From Sphaerosporella brunnea (taxonomy: Eukaryota > Ascomycota > Pezizomycetes > Pezizales > Pyronemataceae): a stretch of DNA of 47,474 nucleotides. The notes under the pieces are model-generated. The model was not told the origin of the DNA and made no database searches. It saw nothing but the letters and a program-made list of their open reading frames with translations. Of this stretch, positions 19,763-28,493 are shown in pieces. The DNA is taken from positions 1-47,474 of the forward strand of contig VXIS01000351.1 in assembly GCA_008704415.1 (NCBI GenBank), given 5' to 3'. Position 1 is the first letter of the stretch; each line of letters opens with the position of its first letter. Both the position numbers and the translations under genes were made by a program.

Positions 19763-20505
19763 GGTGAGGAGGCCTCCTTCGCGTTTTCGAGGCCGAATTT
19801 CTGGATGATGGACTGTGTGTGGGCAGTTTGGCTTAGACAGATGCCTGAGCCATTTTGGTTGATATCTAGGCCCAGAAACCTCTGGGCTTCGCCTAAATCA
19901 GTCATTTTGTAGCAATCATTCAGTTGACGTTTCGCTTCGTCTCCTCCATCCTTGATGACGTGGATGATGAGGATGTCGTCAACGTATTAGACCAGAAGAG
20001 CCTCGTCTTTGATATAGAGATTCGGATCTGCATTGGATTGGGTGAAGCCGAGAGATAGCAGGAACTGGTTGATGTTGTTGTATCAGAGCTTCGGAGCTTG
20101 TTTGAGGCCGTAGAGCGCTTTCCTCAGTCTTACAGTTGATCCTGATAGGCACGGATCGACTTCTTCTATGCCTTTTGGCAAGGTCATATAGACGTTTTCG
20201 TTGTCGATCTTGGGGTTGAGGAAGGCCGTTTTGACGTCCATGTGATCGATACGCCAGTCCTTTTCAGCGCATATGGCCATTAGCATGCGGAGGTTTGAGA
20301 GCTTCGACACGGGAGCGTAGGTTTCGTTGAAGTCGATGCCTTTGACTTGCTCGTATCCCTTGATTACTAGGCTAGCTTTGAATTTCGTGGTCCCGTCTGG
20401 GTTGAGTTTGTCCTAAACACCCATCTGCTTCCAATCGCTTTCGTGGTTGCGTTTTCGGGTCCGTCGAATTCAAAGGTGAGGTTGTCTAGTAGCGACGTCC
20501 ATTCC
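19763..20505 (-). pseudogene. pol: copia1 reverse transcriptase fragment
   Basis: Minus-strand pieces: the block around GIDFNETYAPVSKLSNLRML, then DHMDVKTAFLNPKIDNENVY and LRKALYGLKQAPKL before a stop at 20083. Downstream come a stop directly before YVDDILIIHVIKDGG (the copia YVDD catalytic block, about 19950-19990), [16 protein letters not shown] and [17 protein letters not shown]. At least two stops and one frameshift disable it. It ends at the gypsy2 junction, short of the normal RT terminus. Confidence 0.85.
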
Positions 20506-20509
20506 TCCT

Positions 20510-21736
20510 TCATGGCGTCAATCCACCAGGCTGTATGGGGCTAGTCATGTCCTCTTCAAGCGAGGTAGGATCTTGCTCATAGGGGAGGGAAATCGGATCA
20601 GCATCGTCGCTCCCCCCTCGTTTTGCCTTCTCAACTATGGCTGCATTCCCTACTTTTCGCAAGGTCCGATTGTGGCTCCCATGAGTCGATTCGACGACGT
20701 CATTGTTTGATTCGTCGATGCTGTCATCAGTGGGGAATTCAACGTCGTCGTCCTCTTTCTGGTTGCTGGTTGCAAAGCGATTCTGGCTTTCGTTGAAGAC
20801 GACATTTGTGCATTCAACAGCTCCTCCGTTTAGACCACGGTCGAAGTCCCATAGGCGCCAGATTTTGGTAGTGTCGTGGACGTATCCAAGCATCATGCAT
20901 GATTGCGATCGCATGCCAAACTTCTTGTTGTTGCGCTGCTCTTTTGGGACGTATTTGTAGGCGATGCAGCCAAATCGCCAAAGATGCTGCAGTGGAGGCT
21001 TCTCTCCATCCAGCATTTCGTGTGGTGTCATGTGGCTGCAAGCCGCGGTTGGGGTCCGTCGGTGGAGATAGACGGCTGTCCTTACTGCTTCGGGCCAAAA
21101 TCGCATAGGGAGCTTGGCATTGATAAGCATGCAGCGAGCCTTGGTGTTGATAGTTCGAATCATCCTTTCAGCAACGCCGTTCTTATGCGGGGTGTAGGCG
21201 GGAGCAGGTTCGTAGAGGATTCCCAAATCTGTCAGAATCTTCTGGAACTCGGTGTTGTTGTATTCGCCACCGCCGTTGTGGCAGCGAAAGCGTTGTATGG
21301 AGTGGCCCTTGTTCTCGATGGCCGCTTTGAAGACCTTAAACTTCGAGATGATTTCGGGGGCGTTTTTCGTGACTAAGAAACAGACTTCGGTGTATCGCGT
21401 AGGGTCGTCGATGTAGACGATGTAGTAGGAAGCTCCTCCGATGCTTGTCTTCAAGGGTCCGCATACGTCTGAGTGGATGAATTCGTATGGTTTCGTCGCT
21501 CTAGTCTGCTTTGACCTCTCAAATTTCTGCGTCTGCTTCGCGGTCACGCAGACTTGGCAAGGTGTAGCTGAATTTGAGGTCGGTATGCCAAGCTTCTTCA
21601 TCGAGGCCGCATTCAGGTGAGCAAGTTGGCGATGCGATAGTTCAAAGCAGTCAATTCGCTCTGGAGTTCTGAGTGGAGTTAGCAGTTTTTGTCCAATTTT
21701 GGGGTGTTTTGCAGCATTCGGTGTCGTTTTCAACAC
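20510..21736 (-). CDS. pol: copia1 integrase, catalytic Asp replaced by His
   Basis: A 408-codon frame contains the GAG-pre-integrase zinc module (H35/H40 region, C60, C63: CQVC), then the integrase core. The first Asp is in IHSDVCGPLKTSIGG (D90); the Glu is in HKNGVAERMIRTIN (E190). The second position reads RFRCHNGGGEYNN, with His153 where copia integrases have Asp; the related copia3 copy keeps GAC there (about 32535). The post-core region (LWRFGCIAYKYVPKEQ, GYVHDTTKIWRLWDF) and an acidic linker to RT follow. The frame is long and open, but the substitution should abolish strand transfer. Confidence 0.87.
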   Translation of the reverse strand: MLKTTPNAAKHPKIGQKLLTPLRTPERIDCFELSHRQLAHLNAASMKKLGIPTSNSATPCQVCVTAKQTQKFERSKQTRATKPYEFIHSDVCGPLKTSIGGASYYIVYIDDPTRYTEVCFLVTKNAPEIISKFKVFKAAIENKGHSIQRFRCHNGGGEYNNTEFQKILTDLGILYEPAPAYTPHKNGVAERMIRTINTKARCMLINAKLPMRFWPEAVRTAVYLHRRTPTAACSHMTPHEMLDGEKPPLQHLWRFGCIAYKYVPKEQRNNKKFGMRSQSCMMLGYVHDTTKIWRLWDFDRGLNGGAVECTNVVFNESQNRFATSNQKEDDDVEFPTDDSIDESNNDVVESTHGSHNRTLRKVGNAAIVEKAKRGGSDDADPISLPYEQDPTSLEEDMTSPIQPGGLTP

Positions 21737-21755
21737 TTAGCTTCGTTTTCATCGC

Positions 21756-21985
21756 ACTGGAGCGTAGGAGGCGCTCTTTTTATGCTCGGAGTCGTACTGG
21801 AGCGTAAAGCGCTCTTTTCGTACTAGGAGTCGTACTGGAGCGTAAAGCGCTCTTTTCGTACTAGGAGTCGTACTGGAGCGTAAAGCGCTCTTTTCGTACT
21901 AGGAGTCGTACTGGAGCGTGGGGTGCTCGTTTCGTACTGAAGGTCGTGCTGGGACTTATATGCCCGTTTCGCACTGAAGGCATGG
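21756..21985. repeat. 38-bp minisatellite in copia1 between protease and integrase
   Basis: Six head-to-tail units start at 21756, 21796, 21834, 21872, 21910 and 21948, with period 38 bp (first interval 40). The three central units are almost identical and each contains AGCGTAAAGCGCT, nearly self-complementary. Thirty-eight is not a multiple of three, so each added copy shifts frame; this lies exactly where the protease frame ends (21861) and before integrase opens (21736). A decayed version is present at the same place in copia3 (about 33000-33150). Confidence 0.85.
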
Positions 21986-22680
21986 GAGAATCATACCTTG
22001 TTTCATCTTCATGCGTTTCTTTGTTAGGCAGTTGCCGTGTAGGTTTTGGTTCGGTTTCAAAGGGTTGGATGACGCGTTTCGTCTTGTCAGATAGTGACGT
22101 CTGTAGTCCTGACCTAGTCGTGATATGCGTTTCGGCCTTAAGTTTGACAGTATAGAGGCCTCCGTCCATCGTCGCTTCTAGAATCCTACGGCCATTCGCA
22201 TTCGTAACTATGCAGGTTCCTTGAAAGAATGTGGTCTTGTTTCCAGCTGAGTCCAGCTGCGGGACAGATATCAGGGATATTCTGAATTCTGGTATGAATA
22301 GGCAGTGGAGAAGGATGTCGTTGACGGATACGAGATTGGCTTGGCGTACGTTGATTTGGTTATGGTCTCCAAGCTTGACAGTGTAGTTGACAGGAGACAG
22401 GGATGAGAATAGGTTAGGGTTATTGCACATATGGTGTGAAGCCGCCGAATCGATGGCCCAGATGGGGTGTCGATTGGGTGATGTTTTCGTCGATATAAGC
22501 GCCTCTGGCTTCGGGGGGGTGCAGGCGAAGGCGGAGGCACCGTCCCGTCGGTGGGCGGCAGATTCGGGGGTCTCTGGGGTGGCTTCCTTTTTGGCGTCGG
22601 TTTTCCTGGGCCTTTGCCGGGCGGTGATCGCTTTCTGCTTGACCGGGCATTTCGGGACTCTATGACGTGCTTTTGCGTTG
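21861..22680 (-). pseudogene. pol: copia1 protease region
   Basis: The minus-strand frame (residue 2 modulo 3) can be followed from about 22680. It reads a Lys/Pro-rich linker, then WAIDSAASHHMCNNPNLFSS, the copia protease active-site block (normally DSGAS; here DSAAS). VKLGDHNQINVRQANLVSVN and IPEFRISLISVPQLDSAGNK are the later protease blocks. It stops at 21861 inside the 38-bp minisatellite. It is in a different frame from gag (22660-23409), so one shift separates gag and pol. Both shifts and the Gly-to-Ala change argue that this copy is inactive. Confidence 0.78.
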
Positions 22681-23409
22681 ACGCTTCTTCTTTGACTTCT
22701 TCAACCAGCATTGATCGGTGTTGTGGGTAGGTCTCTCGCAGAGTTCGCACCACTTCTTCGACTGAGTGCTCCTGCTGGCGTTGCTCGCAAGAGCATTGCT
22801 AGCAAGGGCTTCGGTAGTGGCATCGGTTTGGTTGCGCATCGATTGCAGTCGCTCCTTCTCAAGCAATGCGTCTATGATGAACTGGTTGGTTGAGAGAGGG
22901 TTATTTTGCTGAATCTTGGCCGTGACTTCGAAGGCGGGTGGGAGCGATGCGAATATTTGGGTTCTAAAGGCGGTGTCGGAGATCTCCTCGGGGGTCCCGC
23001 GGATCTCATTCTGCAGTTTCAGGAGCTCAGAGAAGAAGGCGTTGATGGGGGTGCCTGGGGTCGGTTTCAGGGCCATGAATCGCTGGTAGATCTGCTGACG
23101 GCCAACGGATGTGCTAGCTGGATTCAGGGTGTCTTCCAGAATACGCCACATTTCGGCCAGATTGTCGGTGTTGTAGATGCAGGCTGCCGCGTCTTCGCTC
23201 CTGCGACGATAGTCCTTAAACTTCTGGACGATTCTGTAAATTGCGTTTGCTGCCGGTCTAGCTGGCTCTTTTTCGTCGCCGTTGATTATATCCCATGCAT
23301 CGATTGCTCGAAGCAGGCGTCGCATGCTTTTGGACCAGAAGCTGTCGTTGCTGCCGGTGAGGCGATTGAAGTTTCCTTTCGGGTGCTTGAAGATATCTTT
23401 CCTCGGCAT
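22660..23409 (-). CDS. gag: copia1 Gag with CCHC zinc knuckle
   Basis: A 249-codon frame starts with ATG (MPRKDIFKHPKGNFNRLTGS), 46 bp after the PBS. The body is a copia-type Gag (UBN2 family): the blocks NLAEMWRILEDTLNPASTSV, RQQIYQRFMALKPTPGTPIN, FFSELLKLQNEIRGTPEEIS and DTAFRTQIFASLPPAFEVTA are the classical helices. The C-terminus has one knuckle, CELCERPTHNTDQC (about 225-238), then a Lys/Arg tail. The frame is uninterrupted and of usual length for the N-terminal part of a copia polyprotein. Its product would assemble the particle and bind element RNA. Confidence 0.9.
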   Translation of the reverse strand: MPRKDIFKHPKGNFNRLTGSNDSFWSKSMRRLLRAIDAWDIINGDEKEPARPAANAIYRIVQKFKDYRRRSEDAAACIYNTDNLAEMWRILEDTLNPASTSVGRQQIYQRFMALKPTPGTPINAFFSELLKLQNEIRGTPEEISDTAFRTQIFASLPPAFEVTAKIQQNNPLSTNQFIIDALLEKERLQSMRNQTDATTEALASNALASNASRSTQSKKWCELCERPTHNTDQCWLKKSKKKRQRKSTS

Positions 23410-23455
23410 CTTTCGTAGGGTAGGTCTGGATTGGTCCTTTGGCTAGTGGTAACAC

Positions 23456-23470
23456 GTCGGGCTCATAACC
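23456..23470 (-). other. copia1 primer-binding site (half tRNA-iMet)
   Basis: On the minus strand, GGTTATGAGCCCGACG follows the 5' LTR directly. It complements GGGCTCATAACC of the initiator tRNA-Met anticodon stem-loop, as at 9899 and 35102. Confidence 0.7.
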
Positions 23471-23676
23471 TGTTGAAAGCGGTCTCTGTGTGTAGATCAA
23501 GCTTAAAGAGGTGATGGTGAGGGGTGAAGGTGAATTGTGTGATTACGCTCTAGGAGGCTAATCTAACCATATAGATACTCTTTCCAAGCCTCACGAGATA
23601 TCACTCGGTTCTCCATCACAGCGTGTCACTTGTCCTTGTCCATCCATCAACTGCCTAGAGAGCCAGTTTTCCAACT
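23471..23676 (-). repeat. copia1 5' LTR
   Basis: This 206-bp LTR on the minus strand matches 12982-13187. Its outer end reads AGTTGGAAAAC rather than TGTTGGAAAAC, a change at the terminal base. It is flanked by target duplication GCAGC (23677-23681). Confidence 0.87.
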
Positions 23677-23681
23677 GCAGC

Positions 23682-23969
23682 TTTGCGAAGGCTATGTTTG
23701 GCTACCACATGGCGCAGCAAACGATCGTCACATGGAAAATATAGAGGGGCTTCCTCTTCCGGTTTGTTGTTTCTTATCTTTAACTCGTCACAGAACCTTC
23801 ATATGTTGATCCAAGTATTCTGGGATGGATCTACTTCATAGGTTTAGTCCATCGAACCTCTTGTGACCTCTGGATGTCGTCTTAGCCCATTGTTTTTGAA
23901 TCTATCTGTTACCCATCTGTACCCGGGTACCTTGGCCTCTTCAGTCAATTTCCAACCCTCTCTGTTAAA
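23682..23969 (+). repeat. LTR3 copy (a), right fragment, CpG-depleted
   Basis: This continues the LTR3 solo LTR begun at 12947. Against the better copy at 28037-28412 it reads CACATGG where that has CACGTGA, and ends CTCTGTTAAA where that has CTCCCTTACA. Most differences are G-to-A or C-to-T at CpG sites. The satellite resumes at 23970. Confidence 0.8.
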
Positions 23970-24315
23970 GCAATGCTTGGAATAATAGCTATAATACTGA
24001 TGATTGTGATAATCATGCTAAGTGCGATGATTCTGATGATTGTAATGCTTGTAATAAGTGTCATAATTCTTATAATAGTGGTGATTGCAATGTTTGAGAT
24101 AATTCTGGTGATTGTGGAGATTGTAATGATTATGATAATTCTGATGAATGTCGTAATTGTAATGATTGAAATGATTCTGATGATTGTAATGATTGTGAGG
24201 ATTGCCATGATTCTGATAACTGTAATGATGTTGATGATTGCGATAATTCTGATACTTGCACTGATTATAATGATTGTAATGATTGTGATGATTTGATGAT
24301 TTTGATGATTGTAAT
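23970..24315. repeat. 9-bp satellite array, right half
   Basis: About 345 bp of the same degenerate 9-bp unit as 12394-12946. It ends GATGATTGTAAT at 24315, where another LTR3 copy starts. The two halves were once contiguous. Confidence 0.9.
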
Positions 24316-24462
24316 TGTCAGCGCACCAGGTTGGATTCTGATGTTGCACCTCTTCAGAGCATATGTTCGGCTCGCTCGTGGCGTAGCGCACGGCGGTCAT
24401 GAGGACAATATAGATGTGCCTTTGCTTCCACTTTCTGGTCTGTTTTTTACATTCTTACTAAC
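24316..24462 (+). repeat. LTR3 copy (b), truncated by copia3
   Basis: It starts TGTCAGCGCACCAGGTTGGA right after GTAAT in the satellite, the same flank as copy (a). It runs through a decayed palindrome region (GTGGCGTAGCGCACGGCGGT) and ends where the copia3 LTR begins. It may be the 5' LTR of gypsy3, whose interior resumes after copia3 near 33341. Confidence 0.7.
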
Positions 24463-24690
24463 TCTTGAAAGTGGCTACGTAAGGAGGTCAAGCGTGAGGA
24501 TCATGGTTAGTGGTGTAGGTAAAATTGACGGTTACGCTCTAAGAGACTAATCTAGAGACATATATAGATACTATGCGAAGTCTCATAGGACATCACTCGG
24601 TATTCCATCACAGCATATTACCCCTCCAATCACTGCTCTCACTCATTTCTGTGCGTCCATTAATCATGCCTAGAAAGCCAATTTCCAACA
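24463..24690 (-). repeat. copia3 3' LTR
   Basis: This 228-bp LTR reads TGTTGGAAATTGGC from 24690 on the minus strand. The polypurine complement CTCTCCCCTCTTTC (24691-24704) adjoins it. Its inner end TCTTGAAAG (24463) is a mutated TGTTGAAAG. Confidence 0.82.
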
Positions 24691-24764
24691 CTCTCCCCTC
24701 TTTCTAAGCCTTGTTCAATCGTCCATCCTTCAATTGTGTGAAGCCCGAGCATTTCGGTGAGAGC

Positions 24765-25259
24765 TTAGTGCCGAGCAACAGGAAGGGCTTTGGTTAGGAG
24801 GTCTGCAACGTTGTGTTTGGGAAAGATATAGTCAAATCTGACGTGTACTTTCCCGTACTCGTCCCTAGCATGGTGAAACGTGATTTCGATAAGTTTCGTT
24901 TTTGCCTTGAGGACTCCAATGGTGATGAGCTTCGGCGCTCCTTGGTTGTCGCAGTTCATCGGGATCGTGTAGTTGGTCAATCTGTCAACTTAGCTGCGTA
25001 GGTGTTGTACCTATAGAGTTTCTCGAGCTGCATCTGCGCAAGCGACATATTCCCATTCCAACGTTGATAGGGCGACGACAGTCTCCAATTTCTCTTGCAA
25101 GGATATGAACCCCTTATTCCCCAGGAATACGTAGCCTCCTATCGATTTTCTGCTTTCGGTGTTTCGGCCCAGTCGGAGTCTGTAAAGCCTATTACACTCG
25201 TACACGACTGCTCAGCGATGTTTGTAAACCGTAGTCTGTATGTTGAGGTTTGCTTTAGG
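24765..25259 (-). pseudogene. pol: copia3 RNase H
   Basis: Minus strand: about 25205-25011 carries SRKSIGGYVFLGNKGFISLQ and VVALSTLEWEYVACADAARE; 24980-24765 carries IPMNCDNQGAPKLITIGVLK, KTKLIEITFHHARDE and NVADLLTKALPVARH. These match copia RNase H throughout, with NCDNQ intact here. Stops and a frame change separate the two parts. The start continues on the other side of the pogo element at 31048. Confidence 0.85.
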
Positions 25260-25439
25260 TACCGTAAAATCTCGTATATAAGATACACTTCACATTTTGG
25301 CAATAGCGCTGTTTTCAGCTGCGCTTAACTGTAAGCGCTCTAGCGTGGCTTGACGCTGCAACGTCACTCCACCACTTCATAAGAGCAGGGAGAATGGATT
25401 TCAGCACAGTCAAGCAGTAACAGTTTCCCAACAATGGGC

Positions 25440-26177
25440 TCGATACCATCTGTTGTGCCCAATTCTACTGGTGCAATTCCTAACGAATTCCTATTCTCCT
25501 TCAAGTTTACAACTGCCTTCACATGACAGTGGACTCAACCTCCGAAGCCCAAACGGAAACCAGGTCCTCGGAAGAAGCCAATCTCTGCTGTACCAGCAGA
25601 GAAATTTGCTCCTCCACGAGTTTCGCCCTCTCGCCAGCGTTAATCATTGACCAAGGCCTTGAAACTAGGAGTTCTTACATGGTGGGAGCACAGTTCAGTT
25701 GAAACTCCACGTGGGAGCACTCAAGCTTCTACTCGGAACGATGTCCCAATACATTATGGCCTGAAACAGGTACATTACGTCAATCGATGGAGACAGGTTA
25801 GCAAACTATTTAGTGCTGTGAACGGGCCACGAAATCGCAATCCGCATTGTCACCAACAAAGCACAGCCACCACCTAAAGAGTATTGCGATATGATTATCA
25901 ACTTTCTATGTTTCAACCGGAGAGATTCCCAATTGCGCGACGGTACAGAAGATACACTACGAGGGGTACTTACAGTCGTGGGCCGTTTTTACTCTCAAAC
26001 ATTTTGAACATGGATCAAAAACCTCTCCTTTGGGAGTAATTAACTGGACGAACTCCCGATTTTAAAGGCAATAAAACTATTTGGATTCGAAGTAAAAAGT
26101 GGGGTTGGGATAAGCGCCAGGCAACAATACAACTTACAATTTTTGCTGATGGTGTTGCACGGGTTAAGCCTCTTCTG
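25440..26177 (+). pseudogene. pogo transposase N-terminal part, broken
   Basis: Frames 25453-25650 and 25647-25877 carry KPKRKPGPRKKPISAVPAEK and LTKALKLGVLTWWEHSSVET, then YGLKQVHYVNRWRQ, resembling the basic and helix-turn-helix DNA-binding region of pogo/CENP-B transposases. From about 26069, in the same frame as the downstream ORF, GNKTIWIRSKKWGWDKRQAT and LTIFADGVARVKPLLM give the first part of the catalytic domain. Stops lie between the pieces. The catalytic domain therefore begins upstream of the ATG at 26178. Confidence 0.65.
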
Positions 26178-27035
26178 ATGTTTTGCGGCGCTGAAGAGAG
26201 CCAAATAGCACCTCGAAAGAAAGAGGTAGCCCAATACAATCCTTGGGTTGTTGTAAAACTCAACCCTGAAGGTTATGCAAATGGTTCAATTATTCTTTTT
26301 TGGCTGCAAGAAATCCTTCGATCTGGCCTTGGTGATCGCCACACACAGCCGGCACTTCTAGTGATGGATCTTCTCAAGTCTCACCAGACTGACACCGTTA
26401 AAGCATACCTGCAAGAGCAAAACATCATACTCTCGCTTGTTCCAGCTGGCTGTACTGGTCTCGTGCAACTGCTTGACGTTTCTGTGAACCGGCCTTTCAA
26501 AGATATACTTAAACAGGCGATTGATGACGAGCTGGACCGACTTGTGTCACACCCTGCAGATGTCCCAATTTTTAAGGGGAGCGAAGTTGGGAACATGCGG
26601 GTGCTGAAGACGCGCTGTGTGGGAAAAGCTTGGGAACAATTCTGCGCAACCCGGCAAGAGGTCATTGTATGGATCTTTCGAAGTCTAGGCCTATCACTTC
26701 CTGTTGAAGGAAGCTGTGATGAAGAGCTATCGGTAAAAGAGTTGGATCCGGAGGTACTGCAATCTGGCATTAAGGAGTGGAGGATGCGAGGATGTTCAGC
26801 GCAGGACGAGTTTTCGGATACAAGTGATTCTCAAGGCGAGGATCTCGCACAGCTGATGGCAGGCCTGAATTTTGATAGCAATGATGAAAGCTGCAACTCA
26901 CTCACGGGCGGCAACTCACTGACGGGCGCCAACTCACTCACGGGCGGCGACTCACTTACAGGCTGCGATGCGCTCATGGGTGGCCCCTTGACTGGCTCGA
27001 CAGGAGGTTCAGCAGCCCCGGTGAGGGTAAATTAA
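26178..27035 (+). CDS. pogo-like DDE_1 transposase, C-terminal catalytic part with SLTGGD repeats
   Basis: A 285-codon frame. Early residues (FCGAEESQIAPRKKEVAQYN, NPEGYANGSIILFWLQEIL) are typical of fungal pogo DDE_1 domains. PALLVMDLLKSHQTD (about residue 72) holds the second catalytic Asp, and LVPAGCTGLVQLLDVSVNRP (about 102) holds the region of the third Asp. The C-terminal third is acidic, then becomes a run of SLTGG(N/D) hexapeptides (about 236-275), encoded by 18-bp tandem units. The frame is open upstream to about 26069, so the ATG is probably internal. The transposase would cut at the ends near 25262 and 31045; N-terminal damage makes it inactive. Confidence 0.82.
   Translation: MFCGAEESQIAPRKKEVAQYNPWVVVKLNPEGYANGSIILFWLQEILRSGLGDRHTQPALLVMDLLKSHQTDTVKAYLQEQNIILSLVPAGCTGLVQLLDVSVNRPFKDILKQAIDDELDRLVSHPADVPIFKGSEVGNMRVLKTRCVGKAWEQFCATRQEVIVWIFRSLGLSLPVEGSCDEELSVKELDPEVLQSGIKEWRMRGCSAQDEFSDTSDSQGEDLAQLMAGLNFDSNDESCNSLTGGNSLTGANSLTGGDSLTGCDALMGGPLTGSTGGSAAPVRVN
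26880..27000 (+). repeat. 18-bp minisatellite encoding SLTGG(N/D)
   Basis: Units of the type GACTCACTCACGGGCGGC repeat in frame at the transposase C-terminus. The same unit recurs at 27530-27640 within the third 188-bp repeat (DSLTGGDSLTGGDSLTGVDS). Confidence 0.75.
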
Positions 27036-28010
27036 AGTGGGCAGCCAAGAGGCCGTGCTGGCAAGCAGGCAATAGGTAGTAGCTCTTGATTTTCTATCAC
27101 TCCTCGGTCTTTCCTAATGCCCGAACTTTTGAAAAAGCTCCCTTCATAGATGACGACTCACTCGTGGTTGGCAATTCAACTGGCTCGGTGGAAGTTTCAG
27201 CAGCTACGGTGACGGGAAATGGAAGAGGGCAGCCAAGAGGCCGTGCTAGCAAGCAGGCAATAGGTAGTAGCTCTTGATTTTCTATCACTCCTCGGTCTTT
27301 TCTAATGCCTGAACTTTTGAAAAAGCTCCGTTCATAGATGACGACTCACTCGTGGTTGGCAATTCAACTGGCTCGGTGGAAGTTTCAGCAGCTCCGGTGA
27401 CGGGAAATGGAAGAGGGCAGCCAAGAGGCCGTGCTAGCATGCAGGCAATAGGTAGTAGCTCTTGATGTTCTGTCACTCCTCGGTCTTTTCTAACGTCTAC
27501 ACGCTTGAAAAAGCTCCGGTCATGGATGACGACTCGCTCACGGGCGGCGATTCACTCACGGGCGGCGATTCGCTCACGGGCGTCGATTCGCTCATGGGCG
27601 GCGACTCAATCTCAGGCGGCGACTCGACTGGCTTGGTGGAAGGTTCAGCAGCTCCGGTGAGGGGAAATAGATTAGGGCGGCTATGAGGACAGCCAAAAGG
27701 TCGTGCTGGCCAGCGGCCAATAAATTAGTAGCTCTGGATGTTCTTGTGCTTCTAGGTCTTTCCTAACCCTTGAACGCTTGAAAAAGCTCCAATCATGAAT
27801 GACGACTCACTCAAGGTCGGCGACTCACTGACGGGAAGCGATTCGACTGGCTCGGCGCAACCTGCAATAGTCATCAGACAAAGTTACAGGCTTGTAGGGG
27901 TCAAGCGAACTTATGTAGTGCAGGATCTCCTTCCTGCTTTGAGTGATACTGAGTTTGATGACGAAGATGATGGTGTTTGGTTTTGTTTTAGGAACGAAGA
28001 TTGAAGCACG
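27036..28010 (+). repeat. 188-bp tandem repeat array downstream of the pogo transposase
   Basis: GCAGCCAAGAGGCCGTGCT recurs at 27041, 27229 and 27417 (period exactly 188), then in altered form near 27689 after a unit enlarged to about 272 bp by extra SLTGGD minisatellite copies. Each unit encodes a decayed copy of the transposase tail (for example SLVVGNSTGSVEVSA), in shifting frames because 188 is not a multiple of three. A last divergent frame (27795-28004) ends RNED before the LTR3 insertion. The array apparently arose by repeated duplication of the transposase 3' end. Confidence 0.8.
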
Positions 28011-28036
28011 ACGCTGTTTTTTTGGCCGGCAATCTG

Positions 28037-28412
28037 TGTCACGGCGCGAGTCGGAATCGGGTTTGCCAGGGTTGGTTGTGGTGTCGCGATGAGGCTCTCC
28101 AGGGAGGCTCGGCAGGGTGGTTCCGAGCCGAGGTTATGTTCGGTTACCACGTGACGCGGCGCACCGCGGTCACGTGGTGGATATCAGGGGCCTTCGCTTC
28201 CGCTTTGTTGTTTGTTTTCCTTTCTTCTTCACTGAACCTTCGTATGTCAATCTGAGCACCTTCGTTCCAATCTGAACCCTGACCGTGCGCGTCGCGCCTC
28301 TCGTCCTGCCTCCGGATCCTGTCACGACCCCTCGTTCAGGAACCCGTCCGGTAACCCTCTGTACGCGAGTACCTTGGGCCCCTCCAGTCTGTTCCCGAGC
28401 CTCTCCCTTACA
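28037..28412 (+). repeat. Solo LTR (family LTR3, copy c) with TSD ATCTG
   Basis: This 376-bp LTR runs from TGTCACGGCGCGAGTCGG to CTCCCTTACA, flanked by ATCTG at 28032-28036 and 28413-28417. It is the best preserved LTR3 copy: CACGTG at 28148-28153 and 28171-28176 in a near-palindromic GC-rich arm, then a CT-rich tract (CCTTTCTTCTTCACTGAACC). The family also supplies the 3' LTR of gypsy3 (41980-42304). It is a clean solo LTR, formed by recombination between the LTRs of a full insertion. Confidence 0.93.
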
Positions 28413-28493
28413 ATCTGATATTGGAATAGTTCAAAATAGGTTAGCGCGCTTGTGAAACCGCGTTGGTCCCAAAATGGGGGGTGTACCTTATAT

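Larger units (their letters stand above)
12982..23676 (-). mobile_element. copia1: Ty1/copia element, minus strand, interrupted by gypsy2
   Basis: Read on the minus strand: 5' LTR 23471-23676, half-tRNA PBS 23456-23470, gag, protease, integrase, RT, then gypsy2 (about 19762 down to 13615), RNase H tail, purine tract (complement of 13188-13200), and 3' LTR 12982-13187. The order gag-PR-IN-RT-RH is that of Ty1/copia. A 5-bp duplication GCAGC (12977-12981 and 23677-23681) flanks it, and the host sequence is an LTR3 copy. About 110 codons between RT and RNase H are missing at the gypsy2 junction. Confidence 0.9.

Noticed and set aside
19502..19912. A 136-codon fusion ORF of gypsy2 RNase H and new sequence
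   Set aside because: The last 50 codons are antisense copia1 RT read in a chance open frame across the joint; not a real fusion protein.
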